A DNA stretch of 64,000 nucleotides, from contig MU128953.1 in the NCBI GenBank assembly GCA_014904985.1, forward strand, positions 1 to 64,000, read 5' to 3'. Positions within the stretch are counted from its first letter, which is position 1. Each line of letters starts with the position of its first letter. This DNA comes from Hydnum rufescens UP504. Lineage: Eukaryota; Basidiomycota; Agaricomycetes; Cantharellales; Hydnaceae. This document shows positions 9,079-21,755 of the stretch, one piece after another. Position numbers and translations under genes: made by a program. The notes beneath the pieces are model-generated. The model was given only the letters and a program-made list of their open reading frames with translations, was not told the origin of the DNA and did no database searches.

Positions 9079-11122
9079 TTATACAGCAGACTTCTCCTCA
9101 TACTCCATCGCGTGCGCCTTGTTATCCGCGACGATATGTGAGACATCATGATGCGCAAAGGTCTCGTTCTCAGCCAACATTTGTTGCCGGTATTTGTTCG
9201 AGCCGAGAATCGTCGATTCGCGGTACAAGAGGTCGATCTGCTCGAGCGATAGACCTTTGGTTTCGGGGATAAAGAAGAAGGCAAAGAGGAAGCATCCGAG
9301 ACAAGTGGACCCCCTAGCATGATCAAGGGTAATTTTCAGGTGAGAAAACGATAGAGGCACATGGAGAGGAAGAGGCACGCGTACCAGATGAAGAACACCT
9401 TGACTCCCAAGTTGGCTGCTTTGATACCTGTTGGGCCGGGTGTGGATGGATCCACAAGATAAGGCGTCGCGTATCCGATACCAAAGTTCCACAGCCAATT
9501 AGAAGCGACAGAGAGCGACATGCCCTTGGCACGGATAGCCAATGGGAACAATTCACCCGTAACGACCCATGCGACTGGACCCCAAGAGGTAGCGAAGAAG
9601 GCAATGTAGAAGCACACAAAGGCGATCAACACGCGTTGCGCAGGAAGGTTGATGTTCGCATCGGCAGTGTTGTTGTTATGCGACCCGACGGTGACACCAA
9701 CGATAGCGACGATGTACTCGCAGAACATCATTCCAGCGGCCCCAATGAGAAGAAGACGTCGGCGACCGACCCTATCAATGAGCTGGATACCAACGATGGT
9801 CATGCATGTGTTCACTACGTCAGTAATGATCCTGGGCGGGTAAACCTTTCTTTCAGGGTTGAGTGACGCGCAGCCAATGCAATGACTTACGTAATAATGA
9901 AAGGGTTGCTGATACCAGCACTCTTGAAGAAAGTAGTGCCGTAGTAAAAGATGAAGTTGATACCAGTGAGCTGTTGCCACGCCTGAAGCAAGATACCAGT
10001 CCAGGTGCGGAGACCATTCCTATTAGGAGTATTGCGGAAGCAGTCGATGTACGAATTGGAGCCTAACGCGCGTTCAGCCTCGAGAGCCTGAAAAAGGATA
10101 TTGTGAGAAAGTGCGGAGTTGCACGTGATTGCCAAACTCGCCAATGTAATTTCGACGACTTCGGCATCGACTTCAGGCGAATCTTCAGGGCGGGAAAGGA
10201 GGCGAGAGAGAGCTTTGCGAGCGGCAGGCACTCGATCCTTGTAGAGCAAGTATCGTGGAGACTCGGGAAGAAGCGCCATACCGCCACCGAGAACGAAAGC
10301 CCAGACGAACTGGACAGCGATCGGGGTCTATAGAATGCACGGTAAACAATGCATCGAACACGCTTGAGCCAAGTACATACCCTCCATGCGGAATGGCTGA
10401 GCTGGTTCTTGGTGGCATTCAAAACGATGGCGGCAAAGAGGGCACCGAAAGTGATAGCCAATTGGTAAAGACCGACGATCAAACCCCGAATTTTTTTAGG
10501 GGCACACTCTGATTGGTACATGGGAACCAGACAGCTGACAGCCCCCACTACAAGAACGACCGATAATTTACGTCAGAACAAGGGTTTGATGGAGGGAATC
10601 ACAATACATACCCCCAAGACCGGCAACTACACGCCCAACGACAAAGGTAACCCACCGGGTGTCGAGTTGCAGACCGACACCAAGACAGAAGATAATGCAG
10701 GAAGAGATGAGACCCCACTTGCGCCCAACAAGATCACCGAGGGGGAAGGAGAGGAGAGCACCAAAGAACGTCCCCGCTGACAAAATGGAGACCTAGGGGG
10801 AAGGGGGTCAGCCCGGGTGGGAAAAGAACGGTGAAGAGAGAAAGATACTGACGACCAAAGACTTGTTGTTTGTGGCGAGGTAATAATTAAGAGAGGGGCT
10901 GTAACTTCCGAAAGTCTGAAGCCAGTCTTGCATCGCAATGACCCCTCCAATGGTACCAGTGTCGTACCTGGTGGACGTCAGTGGGGAGTCGGAAAATGCG
11001 AAAAAGAAAAAGGCAAACCCAAAGAGGATGCCACCGAAGGCCGCAAAGGAGGCCATGATAATGGTCCATGCTAGTGAGGCCGTGGAGATGCCTTCAGCTG
11101 TACCACTGGGACCTCCTGCCAT
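9079..11122 (-). CDS. MFS sugar transporter (sugar-porter family), intact copy
   Basis: Eight exons, complement(9079..9313, 9385..9831, 9891..10087, 10142..10327, 10381..10547, 10612..10792, 10853..10967, 11019..11122), give 543 residues, the usual size for 12-TM hexose porters. Proton-coupled or facilitative sugar import across the plasma membrane is the family role; the substrate is not predictable. Signatures: GGILFGYDTG in TM1, DLVGRKWG after TM2, GRVVAGLG in TM4, PESPRYL after TM6, QQLTGINFIFYYGT in TM7, DRVGRRRLL after TM8 and PETKGLSLEQ after TM12. Intron 5 has a GC donor (ttg|gcgagt, 10141-10140), where the sister copy has gtgagt; GC splicing is required to keep the frame. It lies downstream of its pseudogenised tandem sister in the same orientation. 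Confidence 0.93.
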
Positions 11123-11634
11123 GGTTGTCCGGGGTAAGGGTGCGGGGTTAGAGCGAGTGGGGTTGAAACGAGTGTTGGAATCTTGGGTTTTATAGAGAGT
11201 TCGAAGGAAGGGTGCCTGGTTCCACGTGCAGGTGCACCTCGTGTAGACGATTAAAATGGACAATATCACGGAGGGTAAAGATGCACCTCCGCCGGGTGGC
11301 ACGACTGGGGGGCCGTTGCCGCTAACGGACAAAGCGGAAGCCCATTGTGCTGGCCGTTGAGCTCGCCACTACACTGGACGGTCCGTAATGAGGGGAAACA
11401 CGCACTCGGAGTGTTCTCCGAGTGGCAATGAACATGTTCATCACAACGATCTTCCTCAATTCATCTCCAAACTATGTGCTGAGCTCAGTTTCTCTCTCAA
11501 CCTCGTCACTTGGGACGATGGCCGCGTAAAGGACAACAATCTCTTAAACCCCCTACTCGCTGCCCGCGATGCCCAGCCACACATAGATCGTTAGATTAGA
11601 CTTTGCTTCCGATATCCCGTTTACACTTTGCACA
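11123..11634. promoter_or_regulatory. 5' flank of transporter copy 2
   Basis: This 0.5-kb gap between the transporter start and the end of THG1 contains blocks conserved with the flank of copy 1 (8098-8350), including a tract with the inverted repeat ctcggag-tgttctc-cgag near 11408. Conservation after duplication makes it a candidate for promoter elements. No known binding site can be named. Confidence 0.4.
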
Positions 11635-12906
11635 CTAATCCAATAGTGTTTTGTAACCCTCCCAAAAGTGAGGGGTTATCACATCACAGTGCCATATTTG
11701 GACCACCATCCCAGTTTCTTTGCCCTCCAACCCTTTTTGCCTAGATCCCTTTGCGCCGCTCGGCCTCGATGTCAATATGCCCAATTTTGCTGAAGCGGGT
11801 CCTCCTGGCAACCCTGCCCCTCTATGTCCCGGCGACTCGCCAGTTTCCTTCGTTACGGCGTATACTTCACCCGTTTGATCAGCAACATTCCCCCCTCAGC
11901 TGACCCCTCCTGCCCGTCTCTTGCTGCCCCTGGTGTTGTCGTTGTTTCGCCACGCAACAATACGCTCCCCTTCCGATATATTGCCGGTAGCACATTGTAA
12001 TTAATCCCGAATTGCGAAAATAGAATTTCGTGCTTGTTTTTCGACACTGTGCCCTATAACCGAGTGCGGAGCCACTGGAAATGAATAATAGACGCACCAA
12101 TAGTTCAGCCAACCGATATTCCACTTACTTTGAGCCGAGAGTGCGCTTCTGCCGTGCTCAATCCGCCCCGGTGGACCAGTGCCCAAAATGTGGTATTATA
12201 CAAATTGTTGATATGCGCTGTGATGCGTCCAAGAGCAGTGTCAGTACAATGTACAAATGAATTCGATGCCACAACCCACTGTCCGCTTGTCTCCATGCAA
12301 AATAATCCTTCACTTCACGCTCGGTAGGATACACCACCACGCGCCCATCAAACGACGGTGGGTACTCCAGTCGCGTATTAGGAAAGTGAGCAGACCAATG
12401 AAATACGTACGCGGACGTGAAATGTGACGTGATCGATGTCAGAATTTTACTTATACGGGAGTCAGCTCCATATTGCCGCCTATATATAATGATTCCCACA
12501 CCTGTGTCTCCTATTAAATAACGTGCATGACTTGTGCAGCATGAAACTTACACACAACGCATCGGTCAGGAGCTCTCCGTCCTATCGACCACTGACCGAG
12601 TGAAACAAAATACCTAAATTCGTCGCTCTCCCCAAATGCGAGCACGATGTCGGGATAGGCCTCCATCACATCCTTCGCAGCATGATTCATCAATTCCAAC
12701 GCCCGCATATCGTTGGGTTTTTCAAATCCATGGGTATCGGAGAACCTGCCGAATGACACTGTGAGATTTAATCTAGACGCGAGAGCATGAGAGGGCGGTG
12801 ACCTATGGAAGCCGTGTCCGTCCACTCGGACCACAAGGAATGTATTGGGCAACAGCGGATCAGGCTGCTCGTACGAGCGCACATATGCGAACCGCGTTCC
12901 AGCCAT
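11635..12906 (-). CDS. THG1: tRNA(His) guanylyltransferase
   Basis: Thg1 adds the G-1 nucleotide to the 5' end of tRNA(His), required for histidyl-tRNA synthetase. Exons complement(12803..12906, 12614..12745, 12502..12546, 12280..12449, 12129..12217, then from 12053) close in frame through 180 codons. Visible motifs: [23 protein letters not shown] (metal-binding D), [78 protein letters not shown]. The C-terminal block [12 protein letters not shown] ends at TAG 11635-11637. It lies in another frame, so one more intron is needed; a gtggcg...ctgag intron after SVLL fits but is not certain. Start is ATG 12906. Confidence 0.92.
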
Positions 12907-15377
12907 CAAGGAGACCGCGCGGCGTGACCGTGACGCCGTGACAAACCCGTCCTTCCTCTCTAAGACAATACCCTGTCTTCTTGGTTTATTTCATGCCAGG
13001 AGAACAGGAATGCTTCGAAATTCCAAGTCTCCATATGGAAAGACGATTCTTTACGAATTGTCATCACCTTCATCGCAGCATCTCACTAGTGCTATATTGC
13101 TGCCTTCGGCAGCCAATTGCACTCATCCCCCGGTGTCTAAGCTCCCTCTTTCAATATTTATCTCGCTTAAAACCAATTCTGTATCCCGCCTATTGATATG
13201 GAGATTAATATTATAGATGGATTCTCGTTTATGGCTTGTTGCCATTTAATTTTCAGAGATCCTAATAGCGACAGTGGCCCCACCAATTGAAATAGATTCG
13301 TAGGCTGCACCACCCAGCGACAATTTACAGTGCTTTGACATCCATTCCGTGGGGCCCCAGTCCAAGGGAAATGGGGGCCCGAGGGGGTATTTTTCCATCT
13401 GTGGCCTCACGGTGGACTGTATGGTGGCACCTTCTCTGTCTCTCTTCGAAAGAGAAGTACGAGCTCGGATCTCGATATTACCCAAAGGGGAATGCATATT
13501 CAGCGGCCCCGCTCTCCATATCCTTCGCGTCACCATGATCATCAAGGTCTCTAGATCTGTGGTGCTAGCCTTTGCAATTAATTCGCACCTCTCCATACCT
13601 ACGATCTACTACTTAGGGCTGCCTCGTTTCGAAAAGCAACAATAACTTGGTCTCCATTTTGGAATCAGCAAGAGGAAATAAAGATGCCGCAATTAGATTC
13701 GGAAGTGAAAACCACGGCCACAAAGGAAGAACAGGCGAGCCGAAATTGATCCCTCCCGAATTCGCGAGGGGCAGAAATGCATTTCTGCCTCTTGCTAAAC
13801 GAAGTTAGTACGGCGGATCTGTCCATCCACCATACCCATGATTTTAATTTGGGTTGACATCTCGACTCGTCGTGATATATGCGTATGCGGATGGATGGAA
13901 ACAAGAGAATATCAAAAGTTGTCGTTTTTTTTGAGCGGAAAGTGTTCCTGTAGTTTCGCCGGAACCAATACGAGAACAAAGTGTAGCAAACATTCGTTAC
14001 CCAAGTGCTCGGGGCTCCAAGACATGGGGTGTCTTATGGTTCTCTAGAATCCACATCGCAATGGACACCATTGGGATTGCTTGCACTGAGTCACGACCCC
14101 ACCCCGAGGACCAAGGACCAAACCCCAAGAATATCGTCGTGGAGATCCTCATAATCTGGAGCTTATAATGGTTGGGAGCAATTTGGAGCAATTTGGTGTA
14201 ATTGGGGCTTGGCCCCACAACAAGGTGTCCAAGTCCCTGGTTTGCCATCGCAAGATTAAATCTTCCACCTTCCAGCTTCGTGGCCATGGATGTTGACAGT
14301 GCCATGCATATCCTGCTCTCGGTCATTGGTATCTTCAGCGGACAGTGATAGCTGGCGATATCCTCTTCCTTCGCTCTCTGCTAATTTCGCTTTGGTTCTC
14401 GCCAAATATTCTGATACGGATGAGTCCTTCACCATTCTAGCTGTCATTGACCCTAGGTGTCCTTAATGAATTTCGTCTACGTGCCCCTCGAGATCATCAC
14501 ATCACTGCCGAGAAATCTGGGCAGAAATCCACTATTCTCGCTCCACCCACCCCGAAGTGGTCCCCTCTATAGGATATCATGCTCATATCCAGCGGGGTAC
14601 GCCCTTAGACTCGCGACTTGCCTGAGCAAACGTCTCGCAATGGCCAGCATCGGTGATGCGAACACGGATCCTTTAATACGTGCTGTATCTGGAGGCCTCA
14701 GCTGGACAAGTAATATTGCAACACCACCCGGAGACCGCGGAGAAGTGGTTACATGGTTCGTTCGCCACACTACAAAGGATCCGTCTGGGTGCCTTACTGC
14801 ATCTGTAAACCCCAGGACTGTACTCTTCATCTGGATTGAAGAGTAATTTCGGTCCTTCTGATTGGTCTACTCACCGTCGCCTCTTTCATACTATGCAGAC
14901 GACTAGTGCCTATAATTTGATCATTAATTTCCCTCCTCCTTCATCTACCTTTAATTTGGTGAGGCCTGACCTTGAACATCGTAGGATTGAATACCGACCG
15001 TGCTTCGGCAACACTGTCCAGACAAAAACAAACCAGTCCTGGATTAAAAACCAGAAATCGTCACCCGCATCCATTATATGTTCGTCGCGGCCTCCTCAGT
15101 ATACTCTCGCGCGCTGCGCCTCTTGGGCGATTTCTTAGTATTATTACTTTTGTAGTTCACTGCTTCGTACTTCTCTTTCAACTCCGAAATTGGCTCTGTT
15201 CTTGAATCATAGCCCCGGTTCCTTCTTCCGTCCACTCTGTTCTATTAAATAGTACACGGTACCCCGTCTTTTCCATGTAACTTCACCTAGTCGCGAGATT
15301 CACGTTTAAGTTTGTTGAATGATGTGTACGTCAATTATTTGCATCCGGTTCAACATACTCAAGACACGATCGCGCGG
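12907..15377. other. 2.5-kb spacer, no recognised gene
   Basis: Several open frames exist (minus 13246-13596, 14256-14447, 14567-14830; plus 13349-13645), but none shows a family I recognise, a convincing splice chain or homology to the rest of the window. A short tandem word (ggagcaattt) repeats at about 14174-14200. The region may hold a decayed or lineage-specific gene on the minus strand. Confidence 0.4.
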
Positions 15378-17527
15378 ATGGCCAGGACGGTAAGGACACC
15401 CACTTCGAAGTCTAGGAACAAGCACTTGTCCCAACAGCCATACTCGGAGGATCGGAGCAAGGGCAGGTGAGCCCCCGGGTGGTTTCGTGCAATTATTTGG
15501 GGTCCGCACGCCAACAGTGCAAAACATAGGCGCACAGGCCAGAATATCAAGGAAGTCGACCGGGACGATGATGGATTCGAAGACTTTGCCGAGTTGGCCG
15601 AGGCTAATGAGCCGTCTGCCAAGAGAAAGAAGAGCATACCGACCAGCCATCGTACTCCGAGTGGGCCATCAAGAGGCCAAGGCCCTGTGGATCTGTTTAC
15701 AGAAGGTGCGTGGTATGACTTCGATTTATATAAAATTGCTTTTAACAAGGATGCTATCCTAATAGACATTGCTGGGCCAACGCCCTCCAAATATGTTGCA
15801 GCAATATCTCGTGAGCACATTTTGTAGCATACCCTTGTTTGATGGTTAACCTTTATGCTAGGGACCGCACCATCGAGCGTGGGACATATAGGATCGTTGA
15901 GTCGACGTGTTGAAAAGTCTCGATTGACGGACTTCGACTCGATCCCTTCGCCCGTGGCTACTTCTGGTCCAGGTCCTTCTATGGCCTCCGGGCTCAGAGG
16001 AGCGGCTGTTGGTACCAGCCGGCCTCGACCCGTTCCTCGTTATAGCACAGTTCAGCCCCCAAGTTTTCGTGATATCGACTATGGGGATTCCCCCCTCCGG
16101 ACGTCTCGCGTCGAGAATCAATCTTCGCCTTTTCCTACCCCTGGATCGTCCAGCGGCGAGTCCAATGCCAACGCATTCGACCTACCACCCGAGCCCATGG
16201 AGGCGGCAGAGCAGAGTGAAGAAGACACGCGACCTTTGAAGAATTCGTCGAACGCAAAAGGCAAAGTTGTGAGAAAGTCACAGCCAAAGGCGCTCAGTCC
16301 TGTCGGAGAGGAGGAAGAAGGAAACGTAGGGAACATCGACTACAATATCAACGACGACGACGACGATAATGGTATCGAGGATAACATTGAGGCTGGTTTA
16401 AATGCAATTCCCGATTCCGACTCCGAGGAACCCCCGGCGAACCTAGATAAGCCTGTCCCCAAAGCGACAAAACGGAAGAAGGCCGCTTCTCCGACCAAGC
16501 CAAAGGCCAAAATTGTCAAGACACATGGGCGGGCCGGTATGTCTTCGTCCCGTCTCAAACCTTTTCTGTCTCACTCAAGTCGCGCTTACTATTAGCCACC
16601 TCGGAGTCTGAGGGGAATGTCCGTCGGGGTACGCGTGTTCGGATTAAACCCTTGGAGTATTGGCGAGGCGAGCGTGTTATTCTGGGTCGTGCTGAGGATG
16701 GACCGGCCCATGTCCTGTCCTGAAAGGCTTCCTTACAATCCCGAAAGAAATCCCCAAGCCCTGGGTGGATCGCACAAACGAAAACGAGGGACCTCTTCAA
16801 GGAGGCAGAATCTCTTGCCTCCGGAGTCTGGCTGGGATGAGAACACCCAGCCCCTGGGTCTCGCTGTGAAGTGGGGAACACAAGATGAAGAAGAGCGACG
16901 TACGTGCGCTCGAATATCCGCAACAATCTAATGTGACAATTTCGCTCGTAGGTATGGTGTACACTGCTGCAATGATGGAGCCCGAGGCTGCCAACAGTAC
17001 AAATACATTTTCTTACCAGAAAATCTTCAGTGATGATGACTTCATTGCGGCCGGAGTCCTGGTGCTTCCAGTGGATGGTGAAAAGCCAATGAAAGGCACG
17101 AAGGACAATACATATGTGAGAATCTTTTTATGCCCTTCCCCCGATGTGGCCATGACCCAGAAATTCGGCATCTTCAGGTGTTTTTCTGCTATGTGGGGCC
17201 GTGAACGTCACGATCCACAAACAGTCCTGGATAATAGCACCAGGTGGTACATTCCTCGTCCCACGGGGCAATCAGTATTATATAAAGAACATTTCTAAAC
17301 GCGAAACAGTCCTTTTTTTCGCCCAAGCCCGCAGAGTTCCCGTGGTTGACGAGGACGATGCCTACGAGGAGACGTCTGTACCACCATCCGGGGTCGCGCG
17401 TCATCGCACTACTCCCAGGTCGTCGATTGCACATGGCTCCAGTGTCACACCTAAACCTTCGAGACAGTCCACGATGTCACCCGTCAAGGGCAAAGCGACC
17501 AAGTCGGCTGCAAGAGCCAGGCGGTGA
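15378..17527 (+). CDS. mif2: CENP-C / Mif2 kinetochore protein (frame anomalies in the linker)
   Basis: CENP-C bridges CENP-A nucleosomes and the Mis12 complex at centromeres. Exons: 15378..15466, 15518..15705, 15862..16536, 16596..16899, 16952..17115, 17178..17527. The N-terminus has RRTGQNIKEVDRDDDGF, the Mif2 N-terminal pattern. The middle is acidic and low in complexity. The CENP-C signature is RRGTRVRIKPLEYWRGE. The C-terminal cupin reads SYQKIFSDDDFIAAGVLV, GEKPMKGTKDNTYVFF, PRGNQYYIKNI and LFFAQARR. In exon 4 the frame breaks between the signature and the cupin: a 5-base tandem copy (GTCCTGTCCT, 16712-16721) and an apparent lost base near 16757-16762. An alternative is a 41- or 72-bp intron there. 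Start at 15378 is chosen because the three upstream phases then close. Confidence 0.85.
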
Positions 17528-18638
17528 CATGGCGAATATTGCATCAGTACATGGCCCATAATGCTCTGTTTTGTTTTGTATTTTTGATCCTTATCGTTAA
17601 GACGAGGGCCTTTTTTGTTCTGTCCTTTTTTTTTTGTTCAGGTTTGTTTTGCAGGCCTGTAATCACGTCGCCCAACTTTATCGTCCTTGTCCTCGCCCGC
17701 CCCGTGTTCAATACGCCTGCGTTATAAACAGGATTTAGATTTGGGAGCCATGCTTGTGCTCCGAACATTCTCGATTGAACAAGAAAAATTTCGCCGTGTT
17801 GGTACCCGAACGATCTTCCCGATTTTCTCCCTCTCCCCTTGCTTAGTGCAGCGAGGTGGGCGTGGGGTGCGAGGTTGTAGACTACTGGCGAATCTGTGTG
17901 GCAGACCCCCCTTCATGAACCCCTTTTGTCTTGCGAAATTTGCCAATCCGTTCCTAAGTTACAGCAAGTGTCATAAAGTACTATGTCCTTCCGAGGGGTT
18001 TTTTTTCGGCCTTCTGGTTTGTTCGTTTTTCTTCAATTTTTCTCGGTGGAGGTGGGTGACCAACTGTGGGGCGCGGAGTGAGAAGTATCGAGGTCGCGAA
18101 TCCAGATGTGTGATGAATACTGTGGTCGAGATGCACCTGCACCCTTGTGCATCTGAGAAGCTAACGGTTCAGGGGTTTACCAAAGCTAATGGTGATGTTT
18201 ATTCTCGGCCGTATACCCGGAAGGAAACAGTTACCCATACAAGAGGGACCATGAAATTGAGAAGGGGGAAACAGAGACGACAAGGTTTCTCTGAGGACAG
18301 GAATATGAGAAGAGGTACGTACGGCTCACTTTCCACATTGGAGCAACTGAGCGGTGGAGATTCAGAGCTGGGAAATAGGAATGGAGGGGGGGAGTATAGT
18401 GGGGTATGACGGAAAACAATAGAAGAAATATGGGGGATGGATATAATCCTCCACAATAGCGATTGAACACTCGAGCGGAACAGCAAAGAGGAAGAGCAAG
18501 GGGTGTTTTCTCTGCTCGAATGGAAAGGAAAGGTGATCAAGGGAAGGAAATGGAGTTCCATGACCCAGATCATGAGCAGCGCTCAAATAAAATGTCGTGA
18601 GATGATTTTACTCCAAGTCGGGTCAAGGAGTGAACGAT
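17528..18638. other. Convergent intergenic region
   Basis: This is 1.1 kb between the 3' ends of CENP-C and the Zn2Cys6 gene. T-rich tracts just after 17528 suit a 3' untranslated end. A long plus frame (17687-18409) has no recognisable domain and no splice support, and is taken as chance. Confidence 0.4.
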
Positions 18639-21441
18639 CTATCGGCCCCCGTGCGGACGGACATTCACGTTGTTGGGTGCTTCTTCTGCGAGCCAGGGCA
18701 TACCGATGGGTCCACGACGTCGTGGTTCCACCGACGACGGGGCGGAATCATTTTCGAGGTATCTTGGGTCTTGTACCTGGTGAGGGTAACTATAACCACC
18801 ACCGGTAATACTGTCGGCGAATTTGTGTACATTTCGAAGTGGGGGAAGCGTCAGCTCGTCGCGGAAGCGTGTATATTGCGCATGAGGCACATCGGGATTA
18901 TCTTCGTCCATATCACTGGGCCCACTGAGCATCTGGCGCTGAAGAGGGAGGGGCATACACGAACTGCTTGAAATTGCAGTCAAACAGGGGTTGGGGCAGT
19001 TGCTGGTTAGTTGTTGGTGATGTTGCGACGACTGCCTTCCATTATCCTCTGTGTCCGACGAGACGCCACGCGAGGTACTCATGACCGAAGAAGATGGATG
19101 GAATTGAGAGGCGTCCAGACCATCATGTATCCAGTGAGCCCGAAACTCAAGCGAGAAAAGTTCAGAGGGGTGCACGCCCCAGTTTCCTTCGTACTCTTTC
19201 AGAAGATTCGTTGTGAGGGAGTCCATCGCGTAGCGACGAAGAGCATCTTCATTCACAGGTGGGCCATGGCCACCAACATGCTTTGCAGCCACGCTGCATC
19301 AGAAACTTGATGACAAAAGACAACCATCTCCCACGCACCAGAAGGAGGGCAGCCAACCAAATCGAAGACCGACCGCGAGGGCCCAATCGGTTCATGAGAG
19401 AGAGGAGAATATTATGAGCATTCTCACGCATTCTCCCGTACTTCTGAATTGCTTCGTGGTTGCTTTCAAGTTCGAATACCTATATGCACGTGGGTCTGAT
19501 TTCAAGATGAATACTTTAGAAGAGAGCCAAAGTTGGTATACCGCATAGAGGACTAGTAGGCTGCACTGGGCAAGTGCATGCATGTACATGAACGCCCACG
19601 GTCCGGAGCCACCACCACCAAATTCGAAACTGGCCATATGCATATCGATATTATCAACGGTCAATTGTAGACGGTCAGGGAGCGAGGCTCGCCATCTCTG
19701 TAAGGGGAATGTGAACCAAGGATTAGCTGGTTAGATGATTCAGTTGCACTAGACAAAGGGGGAGGGGGAGTCATGTCACCTCGAGGGCGGCGTCCCATGT
19801 CTGAAATGCATCAAATGGTTGATGCATTTCCCCATTGTTCCCACTACGGCGACGGCTTGCTTCACTCCGCTCAGAGAATATGCTCATAATCTGCGAATAG
19901 ATGAGCGTGACACGAAGAAGATGACCGAATTCGGAGATATACGTGCGCGCTCGGGGTCCGTCGGACTTCAAGGTAAGGAACTCCGGCACTACATCATCCT
20001 TCATTACCATGTCGAAGGCCCCTTCATCCATGGGCAAATAGAGCCTTACATCGAGCTCTCTGAATCGAATGCTAGTGAGGGAAAAGGCAGAAGCAAGCAT
20101 GTTAGTCCAGTGAATGACCCAGAGAGTGCGTCTGTGGCATTCGCGGCGACGCCACATTCCATTCGCATCTGGATGAGCCATGTTAGCTGAATGACCCGGG
20201 GCCAACGCTGTGGCTTCCGAAGTGGGCGGAATTTCATCCGACACGTCCCATTCAGGGACTCCCAGCTCGACAAGCGTCTTGAGAGCAAGGCTCATATATT
20301 TGAGATGGATGTGGCCTGGTCGTCGCATAGCACATTCATGCAAGGCCAGGATGCATAGGGTTTGCGAGAATTCGAGCTCCTCGCCGGGGCGGTTCGCGGC
20401 TGAGATACGCCCACAAGCATCTGGTGGGCCATAGGAGCGGAGTTCAGCCACGGCTCTCTGTGCGAACCGATCACCTGTCTGCCAATGCGGGATTGAGCCG
20501 GCACCAGAAGTCGAGGGCTTTCGAAGGGATGGATGGAGACTGAAAGGTGCAGCTAGAGCGAAGACAGAAATCAGGAGGTATTTGGGGATCTGAGCAGTTG
20601 CCAGTGCATTAAGGAACGTTGGACGATGAAACATGGTATTCTGAGGGTGGCAGTGGGAGAAGAATACTGAGATCGAGGGTATTTAGAGAAGTGGCTTTAT
20701 ACGGAAGTTAAGTGATACGTACAATTGACAAGCTCCCGACACAAATGCGGGTCGAGTCCGACATCGTGAAGCATGGTCGATAGGTCCTGAATGGGCTGAG
20801 GAGAAGGCGCACTATTGTCAGGAGACCAAGCTATAGAATTGCTATGGGATTGGCGAGTGAGATCAAGAGAAGGTGGATCGTTGGACAAACTTTGAATGGA
20901 AGGAAGTACAAGACCGGATCCTAGAGGATTGGGGCGGCTTGAGACAATATACGTCGAGGATTGTTGGGTGGAATTGACCGCGTTTTTTGGCACAGGTGGG
21001 TGAGCAGAGGACAAGGAGGTCGATTGCGGAACCCGGGGGTATGGGGGTGGGACCATCCGGCCAGTCGAGTCCTTGTAGACGCATTGCTTACCGGCAAAAT
21101 CACTGAGGAACGAATATTGAGCTTGTGTGATGATGAGCCTGCTTGTTGGGAGTCGCACCAATTCTGACAAGGGCCTGATAAGGCGCGGATAGTTGTGATG
21201 AGCAGATGGAGAGGCAGTGGCCACAACACTTACACTGGCCATCGCAGCGCCTCTTGCTCTTGTGACATGCCTCGCAGGCCTGGATGTGGCGAGTGAAGAT
21301 GGCGTGAATAAGCTTAATGGAGCGTAGGCGTACCTTGAGTAGTCTTTTCCTCTTTCCAGGGAGTTGATTGGGAGGGTGAGGTGCATCTTCAGAAGAAGAC
21401 TGCTGCTGGGGATGCAAGTGGGGGGGATACGAGGTAGACAT
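18639..21441 (-). CDS. Fungal Zn(II)2Cys6 transcription factor
   Basis: The binuclear zinc cluster is assembled from four exons: complement(21334..21441), (21234..21279), a 16-nt exon (21159..21174) and (20723..21102). It reads CEACHKSKRRCDGQCPCQNC..AGKQCVY, with the six cysteines in the CX2CX6CX5CX2CX6C spacing. A serine/proline-rich linker follows. From exon 5 (start 20666) comes the fungal-specific TF domain: NTMFHRPTFL, then EELEFSQTLCILALHE, and RRRECHRRTLWVIHWTNMLAS, with further exons ending at 18639. The tail (about 200 residues) is low in complexity. The exact junction near 19290-19330 is unsure. Likely a nuclear regulator of unknown targets. Confidence 0.9.
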
Positions 21442-21755
21442 GGTGAGAGAACGAGAGCAGAGGGCAGGAGAGAGGGAGTACCCGAAAGACTTTTAGAATT
21501 GGAGGAATAAATAAGATCTCTCCCGCCGGCTTCAGGAACTAGTAGCCTCAATTTTACGTAATATCCCAATTTTCGGTAAGCCTTTCTGTGTTTTTCCTCA
21601 CATCCCTCCTACTGCTCTCTAGGATACCGTTTCTGGCGTGAGAGTTTAAAATCCTACGAAGCCATTCATTTTTCATCGCCACGACGGAAAAGGAAAGGCA
21701 ACCAAGCCACACGATGGCGGAAACACGAATTCGATTGATCGGAATTACACACCCT

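Noticed and set aside
12488..12613. Reading through the THG1 region after SDEF as coding ([12 protein letters not shown]..)
   Set aside because: Splicing at tttag|gtattt and gtaag|tttcat restores the family sequence [18 protein letters not shown].
15306..15820. Minus-strand open frames
   Set aside because: Antisense to the well-supported N-terminal exons of CENP-C.
17687..18409. 240-codon plus-strand open frame
   Set aside because: No domain, cysteine and basic-rich random composition, lies in the convergent 3' region of two real genes.
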